Positions 16,952 through 25,985 of a DNA stretch of 64,000 bases are shown piece by piece. The notes under the pieces were generated by a model that was not told the DNA's origin, did not search any database, and was given only the letters and a program-made list of their open reading frames with translations. Source of the DNA: Fimenecus sp051881435 (GTDB taxonomy: Bacteria > Bacillota > Clostridia > Oscillospirales > Acutalibacteraceae); assembly GCA_051881435.1 (NCBI GenBank), contig JBJEPW010000009.1, positions 1 to 64,000 on the forward strand, given 5' to 3'. The first letter of the stretch is position 1, and each line of letters starts with the position of its first letter. Both the position numbers and the translations under genes were made by a program.

Positions 16952-17986
16952 ATGCTTACACCTGATAGAATAAAAGAGAAAACCTTTCAGACCACAGGCA
17001 GAGGTTCTTACCGTGCCGATGATGTTGACAGCTTTTTAAACGAGGTTTCCGCTTCATATGAGCAGATGTTCAGGGAAAACGGCGACCTTATAAAGAAAAT
17101 CAGCATACTCGCCAAAAAGGTGGAGGAGTACAGAGCTGATGAGGAAAGCCTTAAACTCGCTCTCCTTAACGCCCAGAAGCTTGCAGATAAAATCGTTGCG
17201 GAGGCAAAGGAAACTGCCGAAAAAGAAAATGCCGATGTAACCGCTCAAACCGAAAAACTCCGTGCCGATGCCGCCGCAGAGGCAGAAGAATTGAGCGCAA
17301 AGGCAAAAAGAGAATCCGATGCAATTATTGAAAGTGCAAAGGCTGAGGCGGAAAAAATCGTTGCCGAGGCAAACCGTCAGTCCAATGAGATACTGGGCAA
17401 TATTAACCGCAAGGTAACTCATGAAAGCCTTGTCTATGAGATGATTCAGAAGGAAGCATCGGAGTTTAAGGGCAGACTTGTTTCAATGTATAAGGAGCAT
17501 ATCAACCTTATCAATAAACTCCCCGAAATTGTTGACGAACAGCTTGATAACGGCGAAACGGAGCAGACCGAAGCGGTTGAGGAAAAGCCCGAAGTTGTTG
17601 AGAAAACAGCAGTAACTGAGGATGTGCCAGCAGAGGAGGCTGCAGCCGAGCCTGTTGTTGAAGAAGTTGTCGTTGAGGAAGCGGAAGAAGCTGTTGAAGA
17701 ATCAGTATCTCCCGCCGCAGTTGAAACAGAGGAGCCTTCCGCAGAGGAAGATGTTGTAGCGGAGGTTGAGGAAGAGCCTGAAACCGAGCCGCAGGACGCA
17801 GAGCCCGTTGTTAAAAAGCCCTTTAAGCTTGATTTGAGCAAAATTGACTTTGCTGACGATACCGATGAGGTTCCTGTCGAAGAACCGGCATATACTCCGA
17901 TTGACGACGAGAAAGCGGCAGATGATGCGGACGACGATGACGATACAAAGTCTATTTCGTTTAAGAACTTCTTTAAGAAAAAATAA
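16952..17986 (+). CDS. divIVA: Septum/pole-targeting protein DivIVA
   Basis: DivIVA senses negative membrane curvature and recruits partners to septa and poles. The N-terminal lipid-binding domain is clear (MLTPDRIKEKTFQ, then SYRADDVDSFLNEV). A long Ala/Glu/Lys coiled coil spans about residues 45-190. The C-terminal 150 residues are extremely acidic (Glu, Val, Ala rich), low-complexity, and probably disordered, ending in KSISFKNFFKKK. This acidic tail makes the 344-residue protein longer than Bacillus DivIVA. It lies in the yggS-sepF-divIVA order of the ylm cluster. Confidence 0.92.
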   Translation: MLTPDRIKEKTFQTTGRGSYRADDVDSFLNEVSASYEQMFRENGDLIKKISILAKKVEEYRADEESLKLALLNAQKLADKIVAEAKETAEKENADVTAQTEKLRADAAAEAEELSAKAKRESDAIIESAKAEAEKIVAEANRQSNEILGNINRKVTHESLVYEMIQKEASEFKGRLVSMYKEHINLINKLPEIVDEQLDNGETEQTEAVEEKPEVVEKTAVTEDVPAEEAAAEPVVEEVVVEEAEEAVEESVSPAAVETEEPSAEEDVVAEVEEEPETEPQDAEPVVKKPFKLDLSKIDFADDTDEVPVEEPAYTPIDDEKAADDADDDDDTKSISFKNFFKKK

Positions 17987-18004
17987 TAATTTTGAGGTAA
18001 TGCA

Positions 18005-18490
18005 ATGCTTCAAGTAATTACTTTAATGTCAATCGCGGTTCTTGTGGCGCTTGATCAGATAATTAAATTACTTGTAATTGAATATCTCGAACCGATTGGC
18101 AGTCTCCCGTTATTAGATGGCTTTATTCAGTTGAATTATGCCGAAAATACAGGAGCTGCTTTCGGTTCGTTCAGCAGTTATACAATTATTCTTACCGTTT
18201 TTACTCTTGTTGCCGTAATTGCGGGAATTATTTTACTGTTAACAAATAAAATCCGCTTCGGAGTGGAATATGTTTGCGGGGCGGTAATAATTGCAGGCGG
18301 TATCGGCAACCTTATCGACCGTGCGTTCAGAGGATATGTTATAGATTATATCGAGCCTCTGTTTATTGATTTTGCAATATTCAATTTTGCGGATATTCTT
18401 GTAACCTGCGGCGCGGCAGTTTTGATTTTTTGGCTCATTTTCGATATGGTGAAAGACGGTAAAAAAGAAAAGGAAAAACAAAATGAATGA
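18005..18490 (+). CDS. lspA: Lipoprotein signal peptidase
   Basis: LspA is an integral-membrane aspartyl protease that removes signal peptides from diacylglyceryl-modified prolipoproteins. Four transmembrane segments are visible. NYAENTGAAFG is the conserved extracytoplasmic motif. The two catalytic aspartates lie in GNLIDRAFRGYVIDY and FNFADILV. At 161 residues it is typical. It overlaps the pseudouridine synthase gene downstream by eight bases, an arrangement widespread in Firmicutes (lspA-ylyB). Confidence 0.95.
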   Translation: MLQVITLMSIAVLVALDQIIKLLVIEYLEPIGSLPLLDGFIQLNYAENTGAAFGSFSSYTIILTVFTLVAVIAGIILLLTNKIRFGVEYVCGAVIIAGGIGNLIDRAFRGYVIDYIEPLFIDFAIFNFADILVTCGAAVLIFWLIFDMVKDGKKEKEKQNE

Positions 18491-19403
18491 ATTGATGATT
18501 GATGTTACACAGGATTTTGAGGGCGAAAGAATTGATAAGTACCTTTCCCGCCTTGTAACCGATTCATCAAGAAGCGCCATACAAAAGCTTATTGAAAGCG
18601 GAAGTGTTAAAGTCAACGGTTCTCAGGTCAGCAAGAACTATAAAGTGAGCGCCGATGATGAAATTCTTATGATTCAGGGCGAACTGAAAACACTTGACGC
18701 CGAGCCTGAAAACATACCTCTTGATATAGTTTATGAGGACAGTGATTTGCTCGTTGTAAATAAACCGAGAGGAATGGTGGTTCACCCTGCTCCCGGTAAT
18801 TACAGCGGAACCCTTGTAAATGCGTTGCTTTATCATTGTAAGGACTCTCTTTCGGGAATAAACGGAGTGCTCCGCCCGGGAATTGTCCACCGAATTGATA
18901 AGGATACAAGCGGGCTTTTAATTGTGGCGAAAAACGATAAGGCTCATATAGGCCTTGCCGAGCAAATTAAGGAGCATAGCTTTACCCGCGAATACAATGC
19001 GGTTGTTTGCGGACATTTGAAAGAATATGAGGGAACGGTGTCTGCCCCTATCGGCAGAAATCCCAAGGACCGCAAAAAAATGTGCGTAACGGAGAATAAT
19101 TCCAAAAACGCCGTTACACATTATAAAGTAATAAATGAGTATGAAGGCTATACCCACCTTTCTCTTCGTCTTGAAACGGGAAGAACTCATCAGATAAGAG
19201 TTCATATGGCGTATATAGGTCATCCCGTAGCAGGTGATTTTGTCTATGGAAACGATAAAAAAAGCGCGTATTTAAACGGTCAGTGCCTTCATGCAATTAA
19301 AATCGGGTTTGTTCATCCCATAACCAACGAATATCTTGAATTTACCTCGGAACTTCCCGATTATTTTAAAGACTTTCTAAGCAGACTTAAATCCACCGTA
19401 TAA
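18483..19403 (+). CDS. RluD/YlyB-type 23S rRNA pseudouridine synthase
   Basis: This is an RluA-family enzyme that isomerises uridines in large-subunit rRNA. The N-terminal S4 RNA-binding domain spans roughly residues 12-60 (ERIDKYLSRLV), followed by the catalytic domain with HRIDKDTSGLLIVAKN, whose first Asp of the DKDTSG part is catalytic, and GRTHQIRVHMAYIGHPVAGD. At 306 residues it is RluD-like. Target uridines cannot be told from the sequence. Confidence 0.93.
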   Translation: MNELMIDVTQDFEGERIDKYLSRLVTDSSRSAIQKLIESGSVKVNGSQVSKNYKVSADDEILMIQGELKTLDAEPENIPLDIVYEDSDLLVVNKPRGMVVHPAPGNYSGTLVNALLYHCKDSLSGINGVLRPGIVHRIDKDTSGLLIVAKNDKAHIGLAEQIKEHSFTREYNAVVCGHLKEYEGTVSAPIGRNPKDRKKMCVTENNSKNAVTHYKVINEYEGYTHLSLRLETGRTHQIRVHMAYIGHPVAGDFVYGNDKKSAYLNGQCLHAIKIGFVHPITNEYLEFTSELPDYFKDFLSRLKSTV

Positions 19404-19416
19404 GGGGGTTGTAAAA

Positions 19417-20280
19417 TTGGAAACCAAGAATTTGTCAGATTGGCTTGTTGTGTCGGATATTGACGGCACTTTAAATAATAAATTTCGGCAGTTGCCCAAA
19501 AGAAACCGTGAAGCAATAAACCGTTTTGTACTTGAATGTAACGGCAATTTCACATTAGCCTCCGGCAGAAATGTTCAGTCAATGCGCAAGCATTACGAAA
19601 ATTTACCAATAGCAGGTACGCCCGCCGTTATTCTGAACGGTGCAGGAGTTTACGATTATAACCACGAAAAAATGCTTCATTTTGACGCTATAAACGACCA
19701 TGCTATGGATTTGGTTTTTGAGCTTTATAAGCGTTTTCCGCTTCTTGAAATTGAGATTTTAACCGACAAAATGATATATACTCTCAATTCTCATATTTTT
19801 GCAAGAGTAATGGTAAGGGCGGATAAGCTTCATTATGTAAATTGTAAGCATCCCGAAGAAATCCCCCGTGAGAATTGGGGCAAGGTTATCTTTCTCGGAA
19901 TGCCGGACCTTATTAAACGGCTTCGGAAATATGTTGACACCTTGACAGATACAAGAGCAAATTTCATGTCAAGTTCAATATCATCCTTTGAAATGCTCAA
20001 TGAGGGTGTTCACAAAGGTACGGGCGTTATGAAAATTGCCGAGCTTTACGGCATCGAGCGAAGTCATACCGCCGCAATAGGTGACTATTTTAACGATTAT
20101 GATATGCTCAAAACCGTAGGGCTTCCCGCTTGTTGCGGACAAGCACCGAAAGCGATGCACGAAATTGCAAAATTCCACGCTTGCCATTGTAACAAAGGCG
20201 CCGTTGCGGATTTGCTTGAGTATATTATGAATGATTGCAAGGAGGAAGAGTATGAACGCAGAATTAAAACGCAGCCTTGA
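19417..20280 (+). CDS. Cof-type HAD-family phosphatase
   Basis: The protein is a 287-residue HAD-superfamily hydrolase of the Cof/IIB subclass, acting on sugar phosphates, nucleotides or flavins. Motif I is SDIDGTLN with the nucleophilic Asp, motif II TLASGRN, and motif IV GDYFNDYDMLK. The cap domain lies at about residues 90-190. The start is TTG with AAGGGGG upstream. Its last 29 bp overlap the start of the transketolase gene, so expression is probably coupled. Confidence 0.87.
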   Translation: METKNLSDWLVVSDIDGTLNNKFRQLPKRNREAINRFVLECNGNFTLASGRNVQSMRKHYENLPIAGTPAVILNGAGVYDYNHEKMLHFDAINDHAMDLVFELYKRFPLLEIEILTDKMIYTLNSHIFARVMVRADKLHYVNCKHPEEIPRENWGKVIFLGMPDLIKRLRKYVDTLTDTRANFMSSSISSFEMLNEGVHKGTGVMKIAELYGIERSHTAAIGDYFNDYDMLKTVGLPACCGQAPKAMHEIAKFHACHCNKGAVADLLEYIMNDCKEEEYERRIKTQP

Positions 20281-21100
20281 AATTTTCGCTGTAAAGGAAA
20301 GGCTTTTGCTGTTGGAAGGAATTTATAACGCCAAGGCAGGGCACCCCGGCGGCTCTCTGTCAATAGCGGAAATAATGGCTTATCTCTATAATGTTGAGAT
20401 GAAGGCGGACAGCAGTAACCCAAAGGATGAAAACAGAGACCGTTTTGTTCTTTCAAAGGGGCACGCCGCTCCCGCACTTTATGCAACGCTGGCACTTAAA
20501 GGATATTTTCCAACGGAGGATATGAAAACTCTCAGAAAATCCGATTCATATCTTCAAGGCCACCCCAGCATGAAATGTGTTCCCGGTGTTGATATGAGCA
20601 CAGGCTCTTTGGGACAGGGAATTTCTGCGGCTGTTGGAATGGCTCTTGCCGCCAAGCTTGATAAAAAGGATTACAGAGTATATACAATTCTCGGTGACGG
20701 TGAAATCGAAGAAGGTCAGGTTTGGGAGGCATCAATGTTTGCAGCCGCCAAAAATCTTGATAATCTTGTTGTTATCGTTGATAATAACAACCTGCAAATA
20801 GACGGAACGGTTGAAGAGGTAAACTCTCCCTATCCCATACCCGAAAAGTTTGAGGCTTTCGGCTTCAATGTAATCGAAATTGACGGAAACTGCCTTGATG
20901 AAATAGAAAAAGCCTTTGAAAGTGCAAAAACAGTAAAAGGCAAGCCCACCGCGATAGTTGCAAAAACCGTTAAGGGCAAGGGCGTTTCTTATATGGAAAA
21001 TGCAGTAAACTGGCACGGCGCCGCTCCAAATGAGGAGCTTTATAATACCGCCGTAGCAGAGCTTACCGAAAAACTCAGAGAATTGGAGGGTGCAAAATGA
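20252..21100 (+). CDS. Transketolase, N-terminal (ThDP-binding) subunit
   Basis: This is the pyrophosphate-binding half of a two-gene transketolase, which moves two-carbon units in the non-oxidative pentose phosphate pathway. KAGHPGGSLSIAEI and the thiamine motif GDGEIEEGQVWEA...VDNNNLQIDG are visible. At 282 residues it matches split transketolases of Clostridia and archaea. SD GGAGGAAGAG lies inside the HAD gene. The partner subunit gene overlaps its stop by four bases. Confidence 0.95.
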   Translation: MNAELKRSLEIFAVKERLLLLEGIYNAKAGHPGGSLSIAEIMAYLYNVEMKADSSNPKDENRDRFVLSKGHAAPALYATLALKGYFPTEDMKTLRKSDSYLQGHPSMKCVPGVDMSTGSLGQGISAAVGMALAAKLDKKDYRVYTILGDGEIEEGQVWEASMFAAAKNLDNLVVIVDNNNLQIDGTVEEVNSPYPIPEKFEAFGFNVIEIDGNCLDEIEKAFESAKTVKGKPTAIVAKTVKGKGVSYMENAVNWHGAAPNEELYNTAVAELTEKLRELEGAK

Positions 21101-22044
21101 GCGAAGTAATTAAAACAGCAACCCGTGACGCTTACGGTAAAGCGCTTGTTGAATTGGGAAATACCGATGCTAAAATTATCGTTCTTGATGCCGACCTTGC
21201 GGCGGCTACAAAAACGGGTATGTTTAAAAAAGCACATCCCGAAAAGTTTATAGACTGCGGTATTGCAGAGGGCAATATGATGGGCGTTGCCGCAGGACTT
21301 GCCGCGTCGGGATATACTGTGTTTGCATCTTCCTTTGCTATGTTTGCGGCAGGCAGAGCCTTCGAGCAGATAAGAAATTCAATAGGATATACACATCTTA
21401 ATGTTAAAATCGGTGCAACTCACGCAGGTATTTCCGTTGGTGAGGACGGCGCAAGCCATCAGTGCTGTGAGGATATCGGTCTTATGCGCACAATTCCCGG
21501 TATGGTTATTTTAAACCCCGCCGATGATATTGAAGCCCGCCTTTGCGTGCTTGCCGCCGCAGAGCATGAGGGGCCCGTTTATATGCGCTTCGGGCGCCTT
21601 GCCGTGCCGAGAGTTTTCGATGAAAGCTATAAGTTTGAAATCGGTAAGGGCAATGTGCTTAAAGAGGGTACAGATGTTACAATAATCGCAACAGGACTTA
21701 TGGTCAACGAGGCTCTTATGGCGCAGGAAAAGCTTGCGGCAGAGGGCATTTCCGCAAGAGTTGTAAATATGGCAACCATTAAACCCATTGACCGTGATAT
21801 TATTATCGACTCCGCTAAAAAGACGGGCGTTATAGTTACCGCCGAGGAGCATAATATAATAGGCGGACTCGGTTCTGCCGTGGCAGAGGTTGTTTGCGAA
21901 ACTGTTCCCGTACCCGTTATCCGTGTGGGCGTTGAGGATACCTTCGGCAAATCAGGTCCTGCGGTTCAGCTTCTTCACGAGTTTGGACTTGACGCTGATA
22001 ATATCGCCGCAAAGTGCAAAAAAGCAGTTGAGTTAAAGAAATAA
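21097..22044 (+). CDS. Transketolase, C-terminal (pyrimidine-binding) subunit
   Basis: This is the second half of the split transketolase. The pyrimidine-binding domain (GIAEGNMMGVAAGLA with the catalytic glutamate) is followed by the transketolase C-terminal domain (EEHNIIGGLGSAVAE). At 315 residues it is as expected. Translationally coupled to the first subunit through ATGA. RpiB at 2.8 kb supplies pentose phosphates in the same pathway. Terminator follows at once. Confidence 0.95.
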   Translation: MSEVIKTATRDAYGKALVELGNTDAKIIVLDADLAAATKTGMFKKAHPEKFIDCGIAEGNMMGVAAGLAASGYTVFASSFAMFAAGRAFEQIRNSIGYTHLNVKIGATHAGISVGEDGASHQCCEDIGLMRTIPGMVILNPADDIEARLCVLAAAEHEGPVYMRFGRLAVPRVFDESYKFEIGKGNVLKEGTDVTIIATGLMVNEALMAQEKLAAEGISARVVNMATIKPIDRDIIIDSAKKTGVIVTAEEHNIIGGLGSAVAEVVCETVPVPVIRVGVEDTFGKSGPAVQLLHEFGLDADNIAAKCKKAVELKK

Positions 22045-22071
22045 CTTTTTTAATTTGAAAAATGTTTGAAT

Positions 22072-22110
22072 AATACCGATTGGAATATTGCTTTCCGGTC
22101 GGTATTGTTT
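22072..22110 (+). terminator. Terminator of the transketolase unit, overlapping the next promoter
   Basis: AATACCGATTGGAA pairs with TTCCGGTCGGTATT (two G-T wobbles) around a seven-base loop, followed by GTTTT. The hairpin contains the -35 box and most of the spacer of the promoter for the next gene. Confidence 0.75.
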
Positions 22111-22116
22111 TATAAT
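22088..22116 (+). promoter_or_regulatory. Sigma-A promoter for the phosphoesterase gene
   Basis: TTGCTT, 17 bp, perfect TATAAT, 32 bp before the start codon. Confidence 0.65.
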
Positions 22117-22147
22117 GGTAATACAATAATTCATAAAGGGGAAAATT

Positions 22148-24244
22148 ATGAAAAAGGGAAGAATTAAAAAAATTGTATTATCAGTCGCGGGGGCGGTTGC
22201 TGTAACGGCGGTTTTTGCAGGGGGCATTACCTATGCAGTCCTTGATAAAGGACCGTTTGAAGGCACAGTTACGGAAAGCAGTACAGGCAAGCCCATTGCC
22301 AATGTAGCTGTAACCGACGGCAGAAATGTTGTCAAAACCGATGAAAACGGTAATTTCAAATTAAAAGGCTGGTGGAAAAGCCATTTTGTAACCGTAACCG
22401 TTCCATCGGGTTATGCTACTGACAAATTCTACATTCCGGTCGAAAAGTCAAGGGAAAGATACGATTTTTCACTTGATGTATCAGAGCTTACCGCACAAGA
22501 AGAGCATAGTTTTCTTCAAATTTCCGATACTGAAATCGGCGCAGACGGTACAGGCGAATGGCTCGATACAGTCAAGGATATAGTGAAAGAAGAAAATCCC
22601 GCGTTCTTAATACATACAGGCGACATTTGCTATGAGGACGGTCTTAAAAGACATATTGTGGATATGAATACCGAAACAATGGGCTGTACAGTAAGATATA
22701 CTATGGGCAACCACGATTTTGTTAAGGGGAAATACGGCGAGGAGCTTTATGAAAGCCTTTACGGTCCCACAATGTATTCATTTGATGTTGGCAAGGTTCA
22801 TTATATTGTAACTTCATATTGGGGTTGGGGAGATTATGCATCTCTTTATACAAAGGCAGAGCGTTTCCGTTGGCTTAAAAATGACCTTGAAAATGTAGCC
22901 GATGATATGAGCGTTGTTATCTTTAACCATACAATGTTCCCCAGCGACGATTATGTTGTAAAATCGGGTCTTAATAAGCTTGATTTGAAAGAACATAATC
23001 TTATTGCATGGTGCTTCGGTCATTATCATTATAATTACATTGATCAAAAAAACGGCGTAATGAATATCAGTGCGCCCCGTCCCGATTGCGGAGGTATTGA
23101 CGGTTCACCCGCAGGAACAAGAGTTATAAGCGTCAACGGCAAGGGCGAAATTTCAACCGAAATGCGTTACTATGACCTTAACGCAACCAAAGCTCCCGAA
23201 AACACATTGTGGAGCACAAAGCTTGACGGCAGAATTCTTTTCTGCGACACACTTTATGAGGGCGAATATATTTATACGGCAACCGTTGGTGACGATTATC
23301 CCAGCAAGTGCGGAGTTTACTGCCTGAACGCCAAGGACGGAACGGTGAAATGGTTCTATGAAACTAAAAATTCCGTTAAAAACAATATTAAAATTGACGG
23401 CGACAAACTTGTTGCCATAGATGTTGAGGGTAATGTTTATTGCCTTGACAAAATAAGCGGAAAGCTTCTTTGGGATAAAAAGCTTCCCTTAGGCAATACC
23501 TTAGGTACAAGTATAGCTCTTTGCATTGATATGGGCGTTGTATTTACAGGCTCAGGGCGTTATGTAACCGCATTAAATATTGCTGACGGCAGTGAGAAAT
23601 GGTCTGTGGACCGTAACAGCGGTGAAAATTCCCCAACAGAATTTTTAGTAATGGGCAGCAAACTGATTGTGGGCTCAAACTGGGACGCTTTGGTGGCATT
23701 GGATGTTGAAACAGGCAAGGAATTGTGGGCTAATAAGGACGAGGATATCCGTTTCAGAAACTCCACACCCATACAGGTTGACGATAAAACACTGCTTGTT
23801 GCTGACAGTGACGCTATAATGCTCGTCAGCCTTGATAACGGCGAAATTACATATAAAATGGACGAGGCGGGAAGCTTATCTTCAAGCGGACAGCCCGCTC
23901 TCCGTGGCGGTATTGCGTATATCCCTCAGTCTGACGGCGGAGTGGTTGCGTTCGATATCTCCCAAAAGAAGATTTTGTGGAACTGTGAAGTGGGTGAGAG
24001 TATCCTATTTACTCCCGAATACACAGGAAAAGGCGCAAAAACCGTTGAATCATCACCTGTAATTGACGGTGAAACACTTATCTTCGGTGCAAACGACGGC
24101 TGTATTTATTCAGTAGATATAAAAACAGGCGAGGTACTTAAAAAGTACAGCGCAGGGTCCGCTGTTTTGGGCAAGGTTGTAGTTACAGAGGATAAAATAT
24201 ACGCAGGAACATTTGAGGGATATATGGTCGCATATACCAAATAG
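22148..24244 (+). CDS. Secreted metallophosphoesterase fused to a PQQ-type beta-propeller
   Basis: This 698-residue exported or membrane-anchored protein has an N-terminal hydrophobic segment at residues 8-28. A short carboxypeptidase-regulatory-like beta-sandwich follows (FEGTVTESSTGKPIANV, to about residue 105). The calcineurin-like domain spans about residues 115-360, with DTE, GDICYEDG, GNHDF, FNHTMFP and GHYHYN. The last half is a run of PQQ-like blades (DGTVKWFYETK, SGKLLWDKKLP, DGSEKWSVD, TGKELW). The first metal motif reads D-x-E instead of the usual D-x-H. Substrate unknown; the propeller may bind a surface ligand. Own promoter upstream. Confidence 0.85.
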   Translation: MKKGRIKKIVLSVAGAVAVTAVFAGGITYAVLDKGPFEGTVTESSTGKPIANVAVTDGRNVVKTDENGNFKLKGWWKSHFVTVTVPSGYATDKFYIPVEKSRERYDFSLDVSELTAQEEHSFLQISDTEIGADGTGEWLDTVKDIVKEENPAFLIHTGDICYEDGLKRHIVDMNTETMGCTVRYTMGNHDFVKGKYGEELYESLYGPTMYSFDVGKVHYIVTSYWGWGDYASLYTKAERFRWLKNDLENVADDMSVVIFNHTMFPSDDYVVKSGLNKLDLKEHNLIAWCFGHYHYNYIDQKNGVMNISAPRPDCGGIDGSPAGTRVISVNGKGEISTEMRYYDLNATKAPENTLWSTKLDGRILFCDTLYEGEYIYTATVGDDYPSKCGVYCLNAKDGTVKWFYETKNSVKNNIKIDGDKLVAIDVEGNVYCLDKISGKLLWDKKLPLGNTLGTSIALCIDMGVVFTGSGRYVTALNIADGSEKWSVDRNSGENSPTEFLVMGSKLIVGSNWDALVALDVETGKELWANKDEDIRFRNSTPIQVDDKTLLVADSDAIMLVSLDNGEITYKMDEAGSLSSSGQPALRGGIAYIPQSDGGVVAFDISQKKILWNCEVGESILFTPEYTGKGAKTVESSPVIDGETLIFGANDGCIYSVDIKTGEVLKKYSAGSAVLGKVVVTEDKIYAGTFEGYMVAYTK

Positions 24245-24286
24245 CATAAAAATAACGGTCTGTTTTGTAGATAATGAGGTGCAGTT

Positions 24287-24595
24287 ATGCTTGATTTTAT
24301 TTTTGAGTTTTTTATCGAAGTTATACTCGAAAGCACATTAGAAGGATTAATGACCCTTTTTTACAAAATAGTCCCTCAAGATAAAGTTTCACCCAAATTT
24401 GAGAAAATAATAAAAATAGTTGTGGCAATTTTAAGTGCAATTATGGCGGGAATGCTTTTCTTTGGAGTAATAATAAGACTTTTTGCCGAAACTTATGAAG
24501 ATAAAAGAATAGCAAACATACTTTTAATAATCAGCGGCTCCTATGTTGCAGTTCTTGTAGTAATAAGAATTTTTACGCCTCACAAAAAGAAATAA
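24287..24595 (+). CDS. Small membrane protein of unknown function
   Basis: A 102-residue protein with two clear hydrophobic segments (about residues 40-62 and 75-95) and an N-terminal amphipathic stretch ending near KIVPQDKVSPKFEK. The C-terminus is basic (TPHKKK). I recognise no family with certainty. SD GAGGTG. It follows the phosphoesterase by 42 bp and shares the terminator downstream, so the two may be cotranscribed. Confidence 0.65.
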   Translation: MLDFIFEFFIEVILESTLEGLMTLFYKIVPQDKVSPKFEKIIKIVVAILSAIMAGMLFFGVIIRLFAETYEDKRIANILLIISGSYVAVLVVIRIFTPHKKK

Positions 24596-24600
24596 AAATT

Positions 24601-24628
24601 AAGGTCTGCTATTTAGCAGACCTTTTTT
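24601..24628. terminator. Terminator between convergent genes
   Basis: AGGTCTGCTATTTAGCAGACCT with a following T6 run on the plus strand, and an A-rich flank that partly suits the minus-strand PHP gene. Confidence 0.85.
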
Positions 24629-24639
24629 CACATCATACC

Positions 24640-25320
24640 TTATGTCCTTTTAATTCTATAATCTTGTTTCAAAATTTCCTCAACCAACATTTTTTCGTCG
24701 GTAATTTCTTTGTTGAAATATATTCCGCCTCTTGCTAAATCTTCAAATTCATGGTAATCCGAGCCGGATGACACCATAAGGTCGTATTTTTTTGCCCACG
24801 CTTCGGCAATATCGTTGCTTGAATTGTGCCGCGGATTTCCGTTGAAAATTTCAATTCCGTCAAGAACTTGCGGATTTGTAATTTTCATACCCACTCTGAA
24901 AGGATGAGCCTGAAATACTAAAAATCCGTTTTTATGCGCCAGCTCATAAAAACTTTTAATATTCATTTCAAGAAGTCTCGGTGTGTTGTATAAAAAATCT
25001 TTGTTTATACCGTAAACAAGGTAATCGTTATCACCCTCGCTCGTCCTGAATCTCAATTCCATACCGAGGAGAATATTTATTCTTCCTTGTGCTGCATTGA
25101 GTGCCGCATTGTAACCTCTTAAAAAGAAATCAACTTTCTTTTTCCACGGCAAAAGCTCTCTTTTGTATTTCATATATGTGGACGGGCTCAAATGGTCAGT
25201 AACAACAATTCCGTCATATCCCGCCTTAATATATTCCTCTACTGCCGATTTTGCGTCAATATGTGCACAGTTACTCGTTTCTGCGGTGTGAAAGTGCATT
25301 TCGTATAAAAATTCCGACAA
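24640..25320 (-). CDS. PHP-domain phosphoesterase
   Basis: A 226-residue PHP-family metal-dependent phosphoesterase, related to histidinol phosphatase and TrpH-type proteins. The N-terminal motif MHFHTAETS gives the first metal histidines, GIVVTDH the second, FQAHPFR the third and SGSDYHEF the last. The start appears to be TTG with a weak SD; an in-frame ATG seven codons later is possible. Substrate not predictable; nucleotide or histidinol phosphates are usual for the family. Confidence 0.83.
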   Translation of the reverse strand: MSEFLYEMHFHTAETSNCAHIDAKSAVEEYIKAGYDGIVVTDHLSPSTYMKYKRELLPWKKKVDFFLRGYNAALNAAQGRINILLGMELRFRTSEGDNDYLVYGINKDFLYNTPRLLEMNIKSFYELAHKNGFLVFQAHPFRVGMKITNPQVLDGIEIFNGNPRHNSSNDIAEAWAKKYDLMVSSGSDYHEFEDLARGGIYFNKEITDEKMLVEEILKQDYRIKRT

Positions 25321-25415
25321 TTTAAGCGCCCCGTTTCATTTGCTTTCTTATTAGTATATACCGATTTATCGTCAAAGTCGATATTTTTTTTACCTTTTTT
25401 ATCAAAATTTTCTAT

Positions 25416-25444
25416 TTGAAAAAGAGAGAAATTTGTATTATTAT
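25416..25444 (+). promoter_or_regulatory. Sigma-A promoter for the transhydrogenase operon
   Basis: TTGAAA, 17 bp, TATTAT, about 40 bp before the first gene. Confidence 0.65.
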
Positions 25445-25481
25445 ATATAAGACTCTATTAGTGTGTATTCGGAGGTAGTTT

Positions 25482-25985
25482 ATGAGTTGCTGTGATTGCA
25501 AAAACAAAAGTGATTTTTCCCTTCTTGAACCTTGCCTTGAAAAATATGCAAGTATTCCGGGAAGTCTTATTACCATATTGCAAAATGCCCAGGAGATTTA
25601 CGGTTATCTCCCCGTTGATGTGATTTTACATATCTCTCAGCGCACAGGCATTAAAGTATCAAAAATTATGGGAGTGGCAACCTTTTACTCTCAGTTCAGG
25701 CTTAATCCCGTGGGCAAGTATCTTATTATGCTTTGTCAGGGAACGGCTTGCCATGTAAACGGCTCCCAACAGATTGAAAAAACAATAAACGAGTATTTGG
25801 GGATAAAAGACGGTGAAACAACAGAGGACGGCTTGTTTACTCTTAAAAATGTTGCCTGCCTCGGTTGTTGCAGTCTTTCTCCCGTCATGATGATAAACGA
25901 TGAAACATACGGCTCCCTTACTCCCGAAAAAGCCATTTCGATATTTAAAGAATTAAAAGCAAAAGCAGGGGAGGAAGAAAAATGA
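25482..25985 (+). CDS. NuoE/HydC-like [2Fe-2S] subunit of a flavin-based redox complex
   Basis: This is a 167-residue thioredoxin-fold [2Fe-2S] protein. After a helical N-terminal domain (YLPVDVILHISQRTG), the four cluster cysteines are in CQGTACHVNGS and CLGCCS. The extreme N-terminus MSCCDC holds three extra cysteines. It is the first gene of a three-gene operon, with its last four bases overlapping the NuoF-like gene. In HydABC-, Nfn- and Stn-type complexes this subunit relays electrons to the FMN/NADH site of NuoF. Confidence 0.92.
   Translation: MSCCDCKNKSDFSLLEPCLEKYASIPGSLITILQNAQEIYGYLPVDVILHISQRTGIKVSKIMGVATFYSQFRLNPVGKYLIMLCQGTACHVNGSQQIEKTINEYLGIKDGETTEDGLFTLKNVACLGCCSLSPVMMINDETYGSLTPEKAISIFKELKAKAGEEEK

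Noticed and set aside
17446..17841. Long minus-strand Ser/Thr-rich frame opposite divIVA
   Set aside because: It is the antisense shadow of the Glu/Val-rich acidic tail of DivIVA; low complexity and no SD.
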